Virus record (IMG/VR): IMGVR_UViG_3300027974_000203
Coordinates: 1-20,241 of that record
DNA from: a virus
Reading direction: 5' to 3' (one strand)
DNA: 20,241 nucleotides
The notes beneath the pieces are model-generated. The model saw only the letters and a program-made list of their open reading frames with translations, did not search any database and was not told the DNA's origin. Positions 5,924 to 12,617 of this stretch are shown in pieces (the stretch's first letter is position 1; each line of letters starts with the position of its first letter). The position numbers and the translations under genes are program-made.

Positions 5924-5997
5924 TGGTCTATAACTCAATTGGTCAGAGTATCAGACTTTTAATCTGAGAGTTCCCGGTTCGAATCCGGGTAGACCAA
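5924..5997 (+). tRNA. tRNA-Lys (anticodon TTT)
   Basis: Acceptor TGGTCTA/TAGACCA, anticodon stem TCAGA/TCTGA with loop CTTTTAA, discriminator A, CCA encoded. Confidence 0.94.
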
Positions 5998-6006
5998 CCA
6001 ATTTCA

Positions 6007-6093
6007 GGAAGTGTGGGAGAGTGGTTTAATCCGTCAGTCTTGAAAACTGAAGAGTCTGCAAAGGCTCCGTGAGTTCGAATCTCACCGCTTCCG
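6007..6093 (+). tRNA. tRNA-Ser (anticodon TGA)
   Basis: Acceptor GGAAGTG/CGCTTCC, anticodon stem TCAGT/ACTGA with loop CTTGAAA, long variable arm, discriminator G, CCA encoded. Confidence 0.95.
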
Positions 6094-6101
6094 CCAAACT
6101 A

Positions 6102-6186
6102 GGATAGTTGCCTGAGTGGTTAAAGGAGCAGTTTGCTAAACTGTCGCTGAGAAATCGGCGCATAGGTTCGAATCCTATACTATCCG
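6102..6186 (+). tRNA. tRNA-Ser (anticodon GCT)
   Basis: Acceptor GGATAGT/ACTATCC, anticodon stem GCAGT/ACTGT with loop TTGCTAA, long variable arm, discriminator G, CCA encoded. Second Ser isoacceptor, covering AGC/AGT. Confidence 0.95.
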
Positions 6187-6222
6187 CCAAATTGTTCTTT
6201 TTTAATGCTATATACTATACAT

Positions 6223-6294
6223 TCCCTGATAGCTCAGCGGTAGAGCGCCGGACTGTTAATCCGTCGGTCCCTGGTTCGATCCCAGGTCGGGGAG
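6223..6294 (+). tRNA. tRNA-Asn (anticodon GTT)
   Basis: Acceptor TCCCTGA/TCGGGGA, anticodon stem CCGGA/TCCGT with loop CTGTTAA, discriminator G, CCA encoded. Confidence 0.95.
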
Positions 6295-6317
6295 CCAACA
6301 ATGTGTGTGTTTTCGAA

Positions 6318-6388
6318 GCCCTTTTAGTTAAATGGTATAACAGTTGATTTGTAATCATCAATTGGCAGTTCGATTCTGTCAAGGGGCA
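6318..6388 (+). tRNA. tRNA-Thr (anticodon TGT)
   Basis: Acceptor GCCCTTT/AAGGGGC, loop TTTGTAA, discriminator A. The anticodon stem has a T-T mismatch. CCA does not directly follow (CACCA), so the host CCA-adding enzyme would be needed after trimming. Confidence 0.88.
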
Positions 6389-6398
6389 CACCAAATTA

Positions 6399-6469
6399 GC
6401 GGGATTAGTTTAATGGCAAAACAGCAGATTTCCAATCTTCGGTCATCGGTTCGATTCCGATATCCCGCT
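6399..6469 (+). tRNA. tRNA-Gly (anticodon TCC)
   Basis: Acceptor GCGGGAT/ATCCCGC, loop TTTCCAA, discriminator T, CCA at 6470-6472. One C-T mismatch in the anticodon stem. The final A of CCA is the first base of the next gene's ATG. Confidence 0.9.
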
Positions 6470-6471
6470 CC

Positions 6472-7140
6472 ATGAAAAAAGTCGGACTATTCATTAACCA
6501 TCCAGAGTGTTCTCAAGATTGCTGCGTCGCAATCTCAGCAATACTATCTTCAAAGTATGAAGTTCAAGTATTTGACATAAACGAATTAGCTGGCGAGTTA
6601 AATCTAAATCAATTCTATTGCGTAATATTTCCTGGTGGAATTGGTGATAGCAATTCTTATCATCATCTTTTCAAAAGAAAAGTTGCAAACAAAGTTGCAG
6701 ATTATGTATTCTGGGGTGGACGTTATCTAGGCATATGCATGGGTGCGTATTGGGCTGCTCCAAGATATTTTGACATAGTGAATGATATGGATGTTGTTCA
6801 GTACATCAAACGAGACAATGCTGATGTGCGAAGATCATATGCAACTACAGCAAAAGTGAATTGGAAAGGTTCTGAACAAGATATGTTTTTCTATGATGGA
6901 TGTGCTATCATAGGTGATGAATCAAACCATGCTACGCAAACATTTGATGTTATTGCTAGGTATGCAAATCGAGATCCAATGGCAATTATACAACGGAGAG
7001 TTGGTTTAATTGGTTGTCATCCAGAAAGTATGAAATATTGGTACGAAGAGCCTTGGCAATATTTAGAATCCAAATGGCATGACTACAAACATCATCAGTT
7101 ATTGATAGAATTCGTGGATGACTTGATTTCCAGGAATTAG
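6472..7140 (+). CDS. Class I glutamine amidotransferase-like (BPL_N-type) protein
   Basis: A 222-residue protein with the fold signature of class I glutamine amidotransferase-like domains, closest in pattern to the N-terminal domain of biotin-protein ligase. There is an N-terminal strand KKVGLFIN, VIFPGGIGDSNSYHHLF (51-67), and the nucleophile elbow GICMGAYW with C89. H183 and E185 in CHPES complete a Cys-His-Glu triad, so the enzyme looks intact. No biotin ligase domain follows, and its substrate is unknown. The start must be close to ATG 6472 because the first strand begins there. That ATG overlaps the CCA of tRNA-Gly and has no Shine-Dalgarno. Genes on both sides are tRNAs. Confidence 0.82.
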   Translation: MKKVGLFINHPECSQDCCVAISAILSSKYEVQVFDINELAGELNLNQFYCVIFPGGIGDSNSYHHLFKRKVANKVADYVFWGGRYLGICMGAYWAAPRYFDIVNDMDVVQYIKRDNADVRRSYATTAKVNWKGSEQDMFFYDGCAIIGDESNHATQTFDVIARYANRDPMAIIQRRVGLIGCHPESMKYWYEEPWQYLESKWHDYKHHQLLIEFVDDLISRN

Positions 7141-7151
7141 TGTTATATAAT
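7124..7151 (+). promoter_or_regulatory. Sigma70-type promoter before tRNA-Arg
   Basis: TTGATT (7124-7129), 16-bp spacer, TATAAT (7146-7151), 12 bases before tRNA-Arg. It overlaps the end of the amidotransferase-like gene and does not share the flanks of the repeated early promoters. Confidence 0.55.
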
Positions 7152-7162
7152 GTTTTCACAAT

Positions 7163-7235
7163 GCGGCTGTAACTCAGTGGATAGAGTAACCGGCTTCTAC
7201 CCGGTCTGTCGGGAGTTCGAATCTCTCCAGCCGCG
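7163..7235 (+). tRNA. tRNA-Arg (anticodon TCT)
   Basis: Acceptor GCGGCTG/CAGCCGC, anticodon stem ACCGG/CCGGT with loop CTTCTAC, discriminator G, CCA encoded. Reads AGA/AGG, rare in many proteobacterial hosts and common in this phage. Confidence 0.95.
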
Positions 7236-7261
7236 CCACTTTATTTTTTAGGAGTTGTTTT

Positions 7262-7399
7262 ATGAAATACGAATGTCAGGTGTGTAACCATATTCATGAT
7301 GAAGAAGTTGATGGTAAGTTTGAAGACTTGCCAATGTTTTATCTTTGCCCTAGTTGCGGTTGTCATAAAGACGAGTATGTTCCCCTAGAACAAGAGTGA
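7262..7399 (+). CDS. Rubredoxin
   Basis: A 45-residue protein with AGGAG at 7250-7254. It has the two rubredoxin knuckles: C5-x2-C8 followed by N-H-I-H-D, and C29-P-x-C32-G with KDEY after it. KFEDLP (19-24) sits between them as in classical rubredoxins. These four Cys bind a single iron for one-electron transfer. It is slightly shorter than bacterial rubredoxins (about 52-54 aa). It lies between tRNA-Arg and the DUF2452 gene. No oxidoreductase partner is visible in the window, so it presumably interacts with a host or distant phage enzyme; a structural zinc site is an alternative. Confidence 0.85.
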   Translation: MKYECQVCNHIHDEEVDGKFEDLPMFYLCPSCGCHKDEYVPLEQE

Positions 7400-7401
7400 T
7401 A

Positions 7402-7890
7402 ATGGGTGACAAGTCTAATATATCCAAAGGTAGAACTAGTTTTGATAGTAAAATTGGAGATAGTCTTGTCACCTTCTTGAATAGAAATATCACAGAGTAT
7501 CCAACAGAAGCAGGTGCACCAAAGTTTGAGTTAGTTCCAGTAAAGCAGCAGAAAGATTTAATGCTTAATGTTGCGAGAATGCATGCCCAACAAGAATATG
7601 ATCGAATCATGGAAATGGTCAATGTGCTTCAAAAGCAAGCAGAACAAATCAAACGTCGATTGTATATTACTGATGCAGTACATTCTGCTGAATACAGCTT
7701 TCAAGTCTTTCATGGTCAATGCTATTGGCTATTCCTAAACAAACAAACTAACATCATCGGATTAACCATCAATGGTCCGAGTGATTGGACTTGTGGCGCA
7801 CCAGAGCATTACGAATACATAAGCAGAGTTCGCTACATGGGCGATTCTACTTGGATTGAAGTTGACAACGACGGAAACATTGTGATATGA
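7402..7890 (+). CDS. DUF2452-family protein
   Basis: A 162-residue protein starting 2 bases after the rubredoxin stop. The order of conserved blocks matches DUF2452 proteins of T4-like phages: NISKGRTSFDSKIGDSLVTFLN, a PTEAGAPKFELVPVKQQKD block, a long helix (ARMHAQQEYDRIMEMVNVLQ) and a C-terminal beta-rich part with FHGQCYWLF and YEYISRVRYMGDSTWIEV. The family function is unknown. The helix suggests self-association. It lies in the gap between tRNA-Arg and tRNA-Leu. Confidence 0.85.
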   Translation: MGDKSNISKGRTSFDSKIGDSLVTFLNRNITEYPTEAGAPKFELVPVKQQKDLMLNVARMHAQQEYDRIMEMVNVLQKQAEQIKRRLYITDAVHSAEYSFQVFHGQCYWLFLNKQTNIIGLTINGPSDWTCGAPEHYEYISRVRYMGDSTWIEVDNDGNIVI

Positions 7891-7899
7891 TACAAAAAT

Positions 7900-7980
7900 G
7901 CGAGAGTGGTGGAACGGTATACACATCAGACTTAAAATCTGACGCCGCAAGGATTGAGGGTTCGATTCCCTCCTCTCGTA
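7900..7980 (+). tRNA. tRNA-Leu (anticodon TAA)
   Basis: Acceptor GCGAGAG/CTCTCGT (G1-U72 wobble), anticodon stem TCAGA/TCTGA with loop CTTAAAA, long variable arm, CCA encoded. Confidence 0.93.
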
Positions 7981-7989
7981 CCAATCATA

Positions 7990-8063
7990 GGGCCTATAGC
8001 TCAGTTGGTCAGAGCAGCGGACTCATAATCCGTTGGTCGCAGGTTCAAGTCCTGCTGGGCCCA
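7990..8063 (+). tRNA. tRNA with CAT anticodon (Met or lysidine-type Ile2)
   Basis: Acceptor GGGCCTA/TGGGCCC, anticodon stem CCGGA-like with loop CTCATAA, discriminator A, CCA encoded. It lacks initiator features (G1 pairs with C72). The anticodon arm to T arm (ACTCATAATC, GGTTCAAGTCC) resembles E. coli ileX more than elongator Met, so it may read AUA after lysidine modification. Confidence 0.93.
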
Positions 8064-8080
8064 CCAATTTAAAAAGAAAA

Positions 8081-8557
8081 ATGTATCATCATAAACTCAA
8101 TATAGAAGAAGTCAAAGAATTTATTTTAAATCAATCTAAGGAGACAAAAATCTATATTGGTTGTGATTCGGAAAGAGTTAATGTTAACGGCGTATGGCAT
8201 GCGGACTACATATTAGCAATTGTGATTCATTTAGACGGAAAGCATGGATGTAAGTTATTTGGTGAAGTGCAAAGAGAGCGAGACTTTGATCAAAAGGTTG
8301 CTAGACCTAGATTTCGTTTGATGAATGAAGTTTATAAAGTTTCTGAGTTGTATTTGAAACTTGCTGATGTGTTGGAAGATAGATATGTGGAGATTCATTT
8401 AGATATTAATCCAAGTGAAATGTTTGGAAGTTATTGTGTTATCAATGAAGCGATTGGATTTATTAAAGGTACTTGCAATGTGATTCCAATGATAAAGCCT
8501 AAAGCATTTGCTGCTTCTTACGCTGCTGATAGATTGAAAAGTTTGAAATTAGCTTAA
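8081..8557 (+). CDS. YkuK/DUF458-type RNase H-fold protein
   Basis: A 158-residue protein matching the YkuK (DUF458) family, which has a predicted ribonuclease H-like fold. IYIGCDSER (24-32) gives the first-strand Asp D29, followed by YILAIVIH. RLMNEVYKVSELYLKL (79-94) has E83, and VEIHLDINP (103-111) has D108. The C-terminal KGTCNVIPMIKPKAFAAS-x-AAD block is characteristic. The acidic residues are compatible with a two-metal nuclease site, but no activity is established for the family. The ATG follows tRNA-CAT by 14 bases and has only a purine-rich AAAAAGAAAA leader. Confidence 0.85.
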   Translation: MYHHKLNIEEVKEFILNQSKETKIYIGCDSERVNVNGVWHADYILAIVIHLDGKHGCKLFGEVQRERDFDQKVARPRFRLMNEVYKVSELYLKLADVLEDRYVEIHLDINPSEMFGSYCVINEAIGFIKGTCNVIPMIKPKAFAASYAADRLKSLKLA

Positions 8558-8569
8558 AAGGAGTTCATT

Positions 8570-8842
8570 ATGAAAGTGATTAAATCAGAATGGCATCAAG
8601 TCGAAAAACAATATGAAATCGAAATTACAGAAGATTTGATTCGTGATGTTTATTCGGATGATGAAGATGAAATGGAATTGCAGCTAAAAGCATTTGAAGA
8701 AGGTCTATTAGATCCTATTGATGTTATTGATTACGCAGAAAACAATGGCTTCGATCTTGGATGGGAATGGACATATGATGATTGTTGGACCGACCGTAAA
8801 GGCGGATATGATGTGACTTATGCAATTGGCGAAGATGATTAA
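8570..8842 (+). CDS. Acidic unknown protein
   Basis: A 90-residue protein with AAAAGGAG before its ATG. It is very acidic (YSDDEDEMELQ, GEDD tail) and has WEWTYDDCW near the C terminus. The charge pattern could suit a DNA-mimic or small inhibitor, but nothing specific is recognised. It shares spacing and leader sequence (AAAAGGAGTT) with the next gene. Confidence 0.75.
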   Translation: MKVIKSEWHQVEKQYEIEITEDLIRDVYSDDEDEMELQLKAFEEGLLDPIDVIDYAENNGFDLGWEWTYDDCWTDRKGGYDVTYAIGEDD

Positions 8843-8855
8843 AAAGGAGTTTGCT

Positions 8856-9290
8856 ATGAAACACTATAATGAATTGATTAATCTTGAAGAAAGTATTCAT
8901 AAAGTCGAAGATTTTAAGAATATTTTTAAACTTATTATTGCTGGAATTGAAAGTGAGATTGATATGAGAGTTATTAAGTCAGTATTGTATTCTATAGAGC
9001 AAAATATCATTGACACTTCTGATTCATTGAATGAATCATTTCAAACTGTTTGGAATTCAATTCGGAATGAAGATAACAATACATTTGTTACAGCTGGATT
9101 TCAACAAAGTTTTATGAAACCTCAAGATCCAATTCCTGCATTGAATACAACAAACTTTAGTGCATTGACAACTGCTGATTTGCATGGACTTGATTCTTTT
9201 CTAGCTGGATCCACAACCTTGCACTCATACGATCCTCCGATGCCGATTAGCAAAATGACGGACGAATGGCGCACGATGGACCAGTCCTAG
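8856..9290 (+). CDS. Unknown protein, helical N-terminus
   Basis: A 144-residue protein behind AAAAAGGAG. The first 80 residues look all-alpha (LINLEESIHKVEDFKNIFKLI, then VLYSIEQNIIDTSDSLNESFQ). The second half is low in charge and rich in Thr, Ser and Pro, like a flexible tail ending MTDEWRTMDQS. It is the last gene before a terminator at 9350. Not recognised. Confidence 0.75.
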   Translation: MKHYNELINLEESIHKVEDFKNIFKLIIAGIESEIDMRVIKSVLYSIEQNIIDTSDSLNESFQTVWNSIRNEDNNTFVTAGFQQSFMKPQDPIPALNTTNFSALTTADLHGLDSFLAGSTTLHSYDPPMPISKMTDEWRTMDQS

Positions 9291-9348
9291 GAAGCGCCGT
9301 AGGAGCGTTTTAGAACAGACCCCTTACTTATCCCTCACTTATGAGCCG

Positions 9349-9388
9349 AAACCAGCCTATAGAGCGTCCTATAGAGCTGGTTTTTGTT
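9349..9388 (+). terminator. Rho-independent terminator
   Basis: AACCAGC (9350-9356) pairs with GCTGGTT (9376-9382), with inner CTATAG repeats, followed by a T-rich run. It separates the 8.0-9.3 kb genes from the early promoter at 9419. Confidence 0.8.
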
Positions 9389-9418
9389 TCTTTTACGCAA
9401 CAGAACGTGGAATAGTTC

Positions 9419-9447
9419 TTGACTTTCCTGGAAATTTGTTAGACAAT
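9419..9447 (+). promoter_or_regulatory. Sigma70-type early promoter, copy 4
   Basis: TTGACT (9419-9424), 17-bp spacer, GACAAT (9442-9447). Upstream GCAACAG (9398-9404) matches the flank of the 10155 copy, and TTGACTTTCCTGG matches copy 1. It drives the lipoprotein gene. The -10 is the weakest of the set. Confidence 0.65.
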
Positions 9448-9481
9448 AGTAGAATCAAATAAACCCGAAAAGGAGTTCGAA

Positions 9482-9799
9482 ATGAGGAAATTGATCGCGT
9501 CTGGTCTGGTTGTGTCGCTACTTACTGGTTGTGCTTCAACCTTTGAGACTTCATCTAAAATTGGCAATTCAATTGGGCGAAATGAACCACAAAAGGTTGC
9601 TGCAATTGTAAATCCAGTATACAAACTAAACAATTACAATGGTCCAGATGCAATGGATCGTAATGAAGCGATTCAAGCAGCCAAACAATGTTTATTTGCA
9701 AAGATGCGCCCTAATGTAGAATATATTTCAGTTCGAACTGATACTGGATCTAAAGTTATGGTTCCAGTTAATGTGCATTGCGAGCCATATCTCCAATAG
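9482..9799 (+). CDS. Putative lipoprotein
   Basis: A 105-residue protein with a lipoprotein signal: basic start MRK, hydrophobic stretch, and lipobox LLTGC with C17 as the acylation site. The mature part (about 89 aa) has no second membrane segment and ends with a Cys (VHCEPYLQ) that could pair with C70 or so in the KQCLFAKM stretch. AAAAGGAG precedes the ATG. With its own early promoter and coupling to a membrane protein, a superinfection-exclusion or envelope-modifying role is plausible (inference). It is too long for, and has the wrong context to be, an Rz1 spanin. Confidence 0.82.
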   Translation: MRKLIASGLVVSLLTGCASTFETSSKIGNSIGRNEPQKVAAIVNPVYKLNNYNGPDAMDRNEAIQAAKQCLFAKMRPNVEYISVRTDTGSKVMVPVNVHCEPYLQ

Positions 9800-9807
9800 G
9801 AATTAAT

Positions 9808-10158
9808 GTGGAAATCATTTTTGCATCAGCAATAGTTGGACTTTTGTTATACTATTGCTGGAGAATTGTTTTAATTGGTGCAATTGGGTTTGTTGTAATC
9901 TTTTGCGGATTGGGTGCATACTTTGATCATAGAAATGCGAATCAGCAACAACCACAAATAGTTGTCGATTCGCAAATTGCTCAACCTCAACAAACAATTG
10001 TACAAGCAGTTGCTAAAGTGGATACAGTAAAGGAGCAGTATGTTAGGGATTGTGTCAGCTATGGCCTTGACCGTGGCTGGTGCGGTCGAAACTGGGACGG
10101 CGTTACTGAAGAAAACGACGACGTTGTTGCTTTGATGCAACAGCCAGGAAAGCCTTGA
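9808..10158 (+). CDS. Membrane protein coupled to lipoprotein
   Basis: 116 residues from GTG 9808, with AGGA at 9798-9801. An ATG three bases earlier is out of frame and closes after 9 codons. Two N-terminal hydrophobic segments are visible (EIIFASAIVGLLLYYCW and RIVLIGAIGFVVIFCGLGAYF). A Gln-rich linker follows, then a C-terminal domain with two close Cys (DCVSYGLDRGWCGRNWDG), which could form a disulfide if periplasmic. The stop codon lies inside the -35 region of the next promoter. The function is unknown; pairing with the lipoprotein suggests a joint envelope role. Confidence 0.78.
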   Translation: MEIIFASAIVGLLLYYCWRIVLIGAIGFVVIFCGLGAYFDHRNANQQQPQIVVDSQIAQPQQTIVQAVAKVDTVKEQYVRDCVSYGLDRGWCGRNWDGVTEENDDVVALMQQPGKP

Positions 10159-10182
10159 CTTTTCTGAAGATCAGAGTACAAT
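10155..10182 (+). promoter_or_regulatory. Sigma70-type early promoter, copy 5
   Basis: TTGACT (10155-10160), 16-bp spacer with AGATCAGAG, TACAAT (10177-10182), then AGATCTTGTGGTGAGAGA as after copy 2. The -35 overlaps the stop codon of the membrane protein gene. Confidence 0.85.
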
Positions 10183-10216
10183 AGATCTTGTGGTGAGAGA
10201 TAAATAGGAGAAAAAA

Positions 10217-10327
10217 GTGTTTAATGCGTATGTCAGCCAAATCGGTGAAGATTTCTACGAAATGCTAGAAGAATTTTACGAATACGATTTGGATATGCTA
10301 GAATTCCTCTTGGGAGATGGACAATGA
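10217..10327 (+). CDS. 36-aa acidic peptide
   Basis: GTG start behind ATAGGAG (10205-10210 region) and promoter copy 5; the TGA overlaps the ATG of the next gene (ATGA). The peptide is acidic and amphipathic (DFYEMLEEFYEYDLDMLEFLL), probably one helix. Promoter, ribosome-binding site and coupling support it. Function unknown. Confidence 0.62.
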   Translation: MFNAYVSQIGEDFYEMLEEFYEYDLDMLEFLLGDGQ

Positions 10328-10506
10328 GAAAATTAGTTGATCATCAGTACACGACAGAAGAAGGCATTCTTGTCACCGTATTTAAACCAAAGACTCCTAA
10401 GAGGAATCAAACATTTCCATCGATGAAGTATACTATTGCTAACATTGGTAGGCAAGCAACCAATCTTCGAAATGCTGGTCTATCAAAAGCAGGTTCGACT
10501 AGTTAA
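10324..10506 (+). CDS. Small basic unknown protein
   Basis: A 60-residue basic protein, coupled to the previous gene by ATGA. It has a short beta-like N-terminal part (HQYTTEEGILVTVFKPK) and a basic Ser/Asn-rich tail. Not recognised. Confidence 0.65.
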   Translation: MRKLVDHQYTTEEGILVTVFKPKTPKRNQTFPSMKYTIANIGRQATNLRNAGLSKAGSTS

Positions 10507-10549
10507 TGTTGTATTTGAAAACTCTCGGCTAATCTTTAAGGAAATCAAA

Positions 10550-10966
10550 ATGACCCAAGCTAATCAAACCGCTGATTCTGCAATGGAATACAAGTACACT
10601 CCTTGGGAAGAAATGTCTCGCCATGATCAATTGTCATGCACCTTCTGGGATGCATACAAAGATGCACACGGTTTCCGCCCTCGGCACGTGGACACTTCAA
10701 AGATGACAGAGGCGCAGCTTGAAGCTGAGTTGGAGTACCTCGCTATGGTCATCAAGCGTGAGGAAGATGATAGAATCGAAGATGAAATTCGAGCAGGTCA
10801 GCGGCTAGAGGAAACCATCTATAAGATGATGGATTGCGGTTGTCGGAATCGTGAGATGGCGATTCGTTGGCTGCATGAGGCTTACGAAACCAACGGCGAC
10901 ACCGAGTATTTGGAATATAATCTCGGCGTCAATTATGGTTACTTTTCGGGTAAACGACATGACTAA
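10550..10966 (+). CDS. Conserved phage protein with YKDxxGFRPR motif
   Basis: 138 residues with AAGGAAA before the ATG. The segment FWDAYKDAHGFRPRHVDTSKMTEAQLEAELEYL belongs to a widespread phage family of unknown function in which a (Y/W)D-x-YKD-x-x-G-x-RPR block is followed by a helix. The rest is helical and highly charged (REEDDRIEDEIRAGQRLEE) and ends with a Cys-containing CGCRNREMAIRWL segment. Base composition is higher in GC than in the genes after it. Confidence 0.8.
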   Translation: MTQANQTADSAMEYKYTPWEEMSRHDQLSCTFWDAYKDAHGFRPRHVDTSKMTEAQLEAELEYLAMVIKREEDDRIEDEIRAGQRLEETIYKMMDCGCRNREMAIRWLHEAYETNGDTEYLEYNLGVNYGYFSGKRHD

Positions 10967-11120
10967 TTTTTATGTTCATTGTGCTGAGTGTCAAAATAAA
11001 CATTCGGTCAAAGACGTAGAATTCCTTGATGTTGAAGAGGATTACATTGGTCGGGACATTATGTATTTTGTGTGTCCCGAAACTCAGAACGAATCCAAAT
11101 CATTGGTGTATAAAGAATGA
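10959..11120 (+). CDS. Small putative zinc-binding protein
   Basis: 53 residues overlapping the previous gene by 8 bases. HCAEC (7-11) and a later CPET give a possible Cys/His metal site with only three good ligands. It ends at an ATGA junction with the next gene. Function unknown. Confidence 0.65.
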   Translation: MTNFYVHCAECQNKHSVKDVEFLDVEEDYIGRDIMYFVCPETQNESKSLVYKE

Positions 11121-11344
11121 ACGAACGAATTAAATTACCTGCTCAAGAATGGTTGGGATATGATTCAGAACGAGGAGATCTCCACGGATACACTTTTGAG
11201 CAGATGCGAGAGTTCGCTGAGTCGATTATTAAAGAATGCACAGATGTATTAAATAAACGATTCGTTGGTGATTTGAATCGTGAAGACATGGAAGTGCGTC
11301 GATGCATTGCTGATATTAAAAGGCATTTCGGTGTTGAAGAATGA
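11117..11344 (+). CDS. MNERI-family small protein, paralog 1
   Basis: 75 residues, ATGA-coupled on both sides. It begins MNERIK, has FAESIIKECTDVL in the middle and ends IKRHFGVEE. This is a common phage pattern (MNERIxxLA, FAELIVxEC, IKxHFGV) of unknown function, present three times in this block (see 11700 and 12277). Confidence 0.78.
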   Translation: MNERIKLPAQEWLGYDSERGDLHGYTFEQMREFAESIIKECTDVLNKRFVGDLNREDMEVRRCIADIKRHFGVEE

Positions 11345-11703
11345 AAATCAAATACAGCACTAATTGGATGGGTCCAGTTAGTATGAATTGGTATGAACAA
11401 CGTGGCCTTGTTGAAACTAAAATGATCACACTGGAGGAGGACTCTACTTTTAGTGGACTTAAGGCTGGTGATCAATATGAGTCTAAAGAAATTACCACAC
11501 ATTATAGTTGTGGTAGAATTGATGTAAGAGGAACTGACGATCCGCATGGTGAGGAAATAGGTGTACCTCCTATGCAGAGTGAGGATTGGGCTAGATTTGG
11601 TAATTGGCTTGAAACATTTGAAACTGATGATGTTTGGACATTGGATCAACTAGTCGAACTATACGAACGTGTTAATCCTAAGATCAATTGGGATAAACAA
11701 TGA
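11341..11703 (+). CDS. Conserved unknown phage protein
   Basis: 120 residues, ATGA-coupled on both sides. KIKYSTNWMGPVSMNWYEQRGL at the start, THYSCGRIDVRG in the middle, GVPPMQSEDWARFGNWL and a terminal LYERVNPKINW are conserved landmarks I know from phage proteins without assigned function. Rich in Trp and acidic residues. Confidence 0.78.
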   Translation: MKIKYSTNWMGPVSMNWYEQRGLVETKMITLEEDSTFSGLKAGDQYESKEITTHYSCGRIDVRGTDDPHGEEIGVPPMQSEDWARFGNWLETFETDDVWTLDQLVELYERVNPKINWDKQ

Positions 11704-11930
11704 ACGAACGAATTCAAGAACTTGCTGAACAAGCTGAATTTTCCGAAAAAGACTTGCACATTCAAGGTGATAATTTTCAAAGGTTCGCCGAGTTGATCGT
11801 GCAAGATTGTCTCACACAAGTTGCAATGATCGGTATTTCTAATTTTGAGAATGATGATTCTGGTGATATTTCATGGACTATTGGTAAATGCATTGAGATG
11901 ATCAAGTATAGATTTGAAATTAAAGAATGA
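11700..11930 (+). CDS. MNERI-family small protein, paralog 2
   Basis: 76 residues beginning MNERIQELAEQAEF, with FAELIVQDCLTQV and a terminal IKYRFEIKE. The layout is the same as 11117 and 12277, so it is a tandem duplicate with diverged middle section. Confidence 0.8.
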   Translation: MNERIQELAEQAEFSEKDLHIQGDNFQRFAELIVQDCLTQVAMIGISNFENDDSGDISWTIGKCIEMIKYRFEIKE

Positions 11931-11948
11931 AAAACAAGGAAAAAAATA

Positions 11949-12284
11949 ATGTATTGTCCTGACAAATGGGTGATGATTAAGGTGACGAGGAATGTGTTTC
12001 CAGAAGGAGACAAGATCCTTTACAAAATCTTCGGGTCATGGTATAATATCGATATGCGTTGGAGATTGAATTCCGGAGTGACTAAAATTACCGAAGATAT
12101 AGATTCATATTATTTTCATGGCTATTCTGGTTCTGTATACAAGTGTAATAAACTTGCGTACGGCACCAGTGAATATGGAGAAAATGTATTGAAAGATTTT
12201 GTTGTATCCTCATTAGAAGCATTTGATTGTGTTATTGAAGTTTTTCCCGAGGAAACAAATTTTATGGAGTTAGTATATGAATAA
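11949..12284 (+). CDS. Conserved unknown phage protein (YCPDKW)
   Basis: 111 residues behind AAGGAAA. Landmarks are the N-terminal MYCPDKWVMIKV, a WRLNSGVTKI segment, SGSVYKCNKLAYG and a hydrophobic acidic C terminus. This is a recurrent phage family of unknown function. It overlaps the next gene by 8 bases. Confidence 0.77.
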   Translation: MYCPDKWVMIKVTRNVFPEGDKILYKIFGSWYNIDMRWRLNSGVTKITEDIDSYYFHGYSGSVYKCNKLAYGTSEYGENVLKDFVVSSLEAFDCVIEVFPEETNFMELVYE

Positions 12285-12492
12285 AAATATTAAAGACTTG
12301 GCATTTGAAGCTGGATTTCTTTCTGCTGGATTCTCTAAAGGCGAACCAGTATTAGCAAATGAAAAAGTTATATTGCAATTTGCTAATTTGCTTATAAACG
12401 AATGCATCACAGTTTGTGAATTAGGTAATGCGACACAAACAACAAGTTCTGGTGCAGCAAGTGCAATTAAAAATCATTTTGGAGTTAAGTAA
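12277..12492 (+). CDS. MNERI-family small protein, paralog 3
   Basis: 71 residues: MNKNIKDLAFEAGF, ILQFANLLINECITV and a terminal IKNHFGVK. Third member of the family in this block. Its TAA shares a base with the next ATG (TAATG). Confidence 0.78.
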   Translation: MNKNIKDLAFEAGFLSAGFSKGEPVLANEKVILQFANLLINECITVCELGNATQTTSSGAASAIKNHFGVK

Positions 12493-12617
12493 TGAGTTTT
12501 GAAACTTTTGTAAACATTTTTTCTGTTGTTAGTTTTGCTATTTCTATGTTTGCTCTTGGACGAGCATATGAAATTAATTGTCAAATTAAGGAAATGAAAA
12601 ATGAAACTGTGGGTTGA
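12492..12617 (+). CDS. 41-aa single-pass membrane peptide
   Basis: TAATG-coupled start. A hydrophobic helix (FVNIFSVVSFAISMFALGRAY) is followed by a charged tail (QIKEMKNETVG). It overlaps the next gene by 17 bases. A membrane micropeptide of unknown role; coupling and hydrophobic pattern support it. Confidence 0.6.
   Translation: MSFETFVNIFSVVSFAISMFALGRAYEINCQIKEMKNETVG

Noticed and set aside
11143-11649. Minus-strand 168-codon frame
   Set aside because: It overlaps two ATGA-coupled conserved genes on the plus strand and has no start signals.
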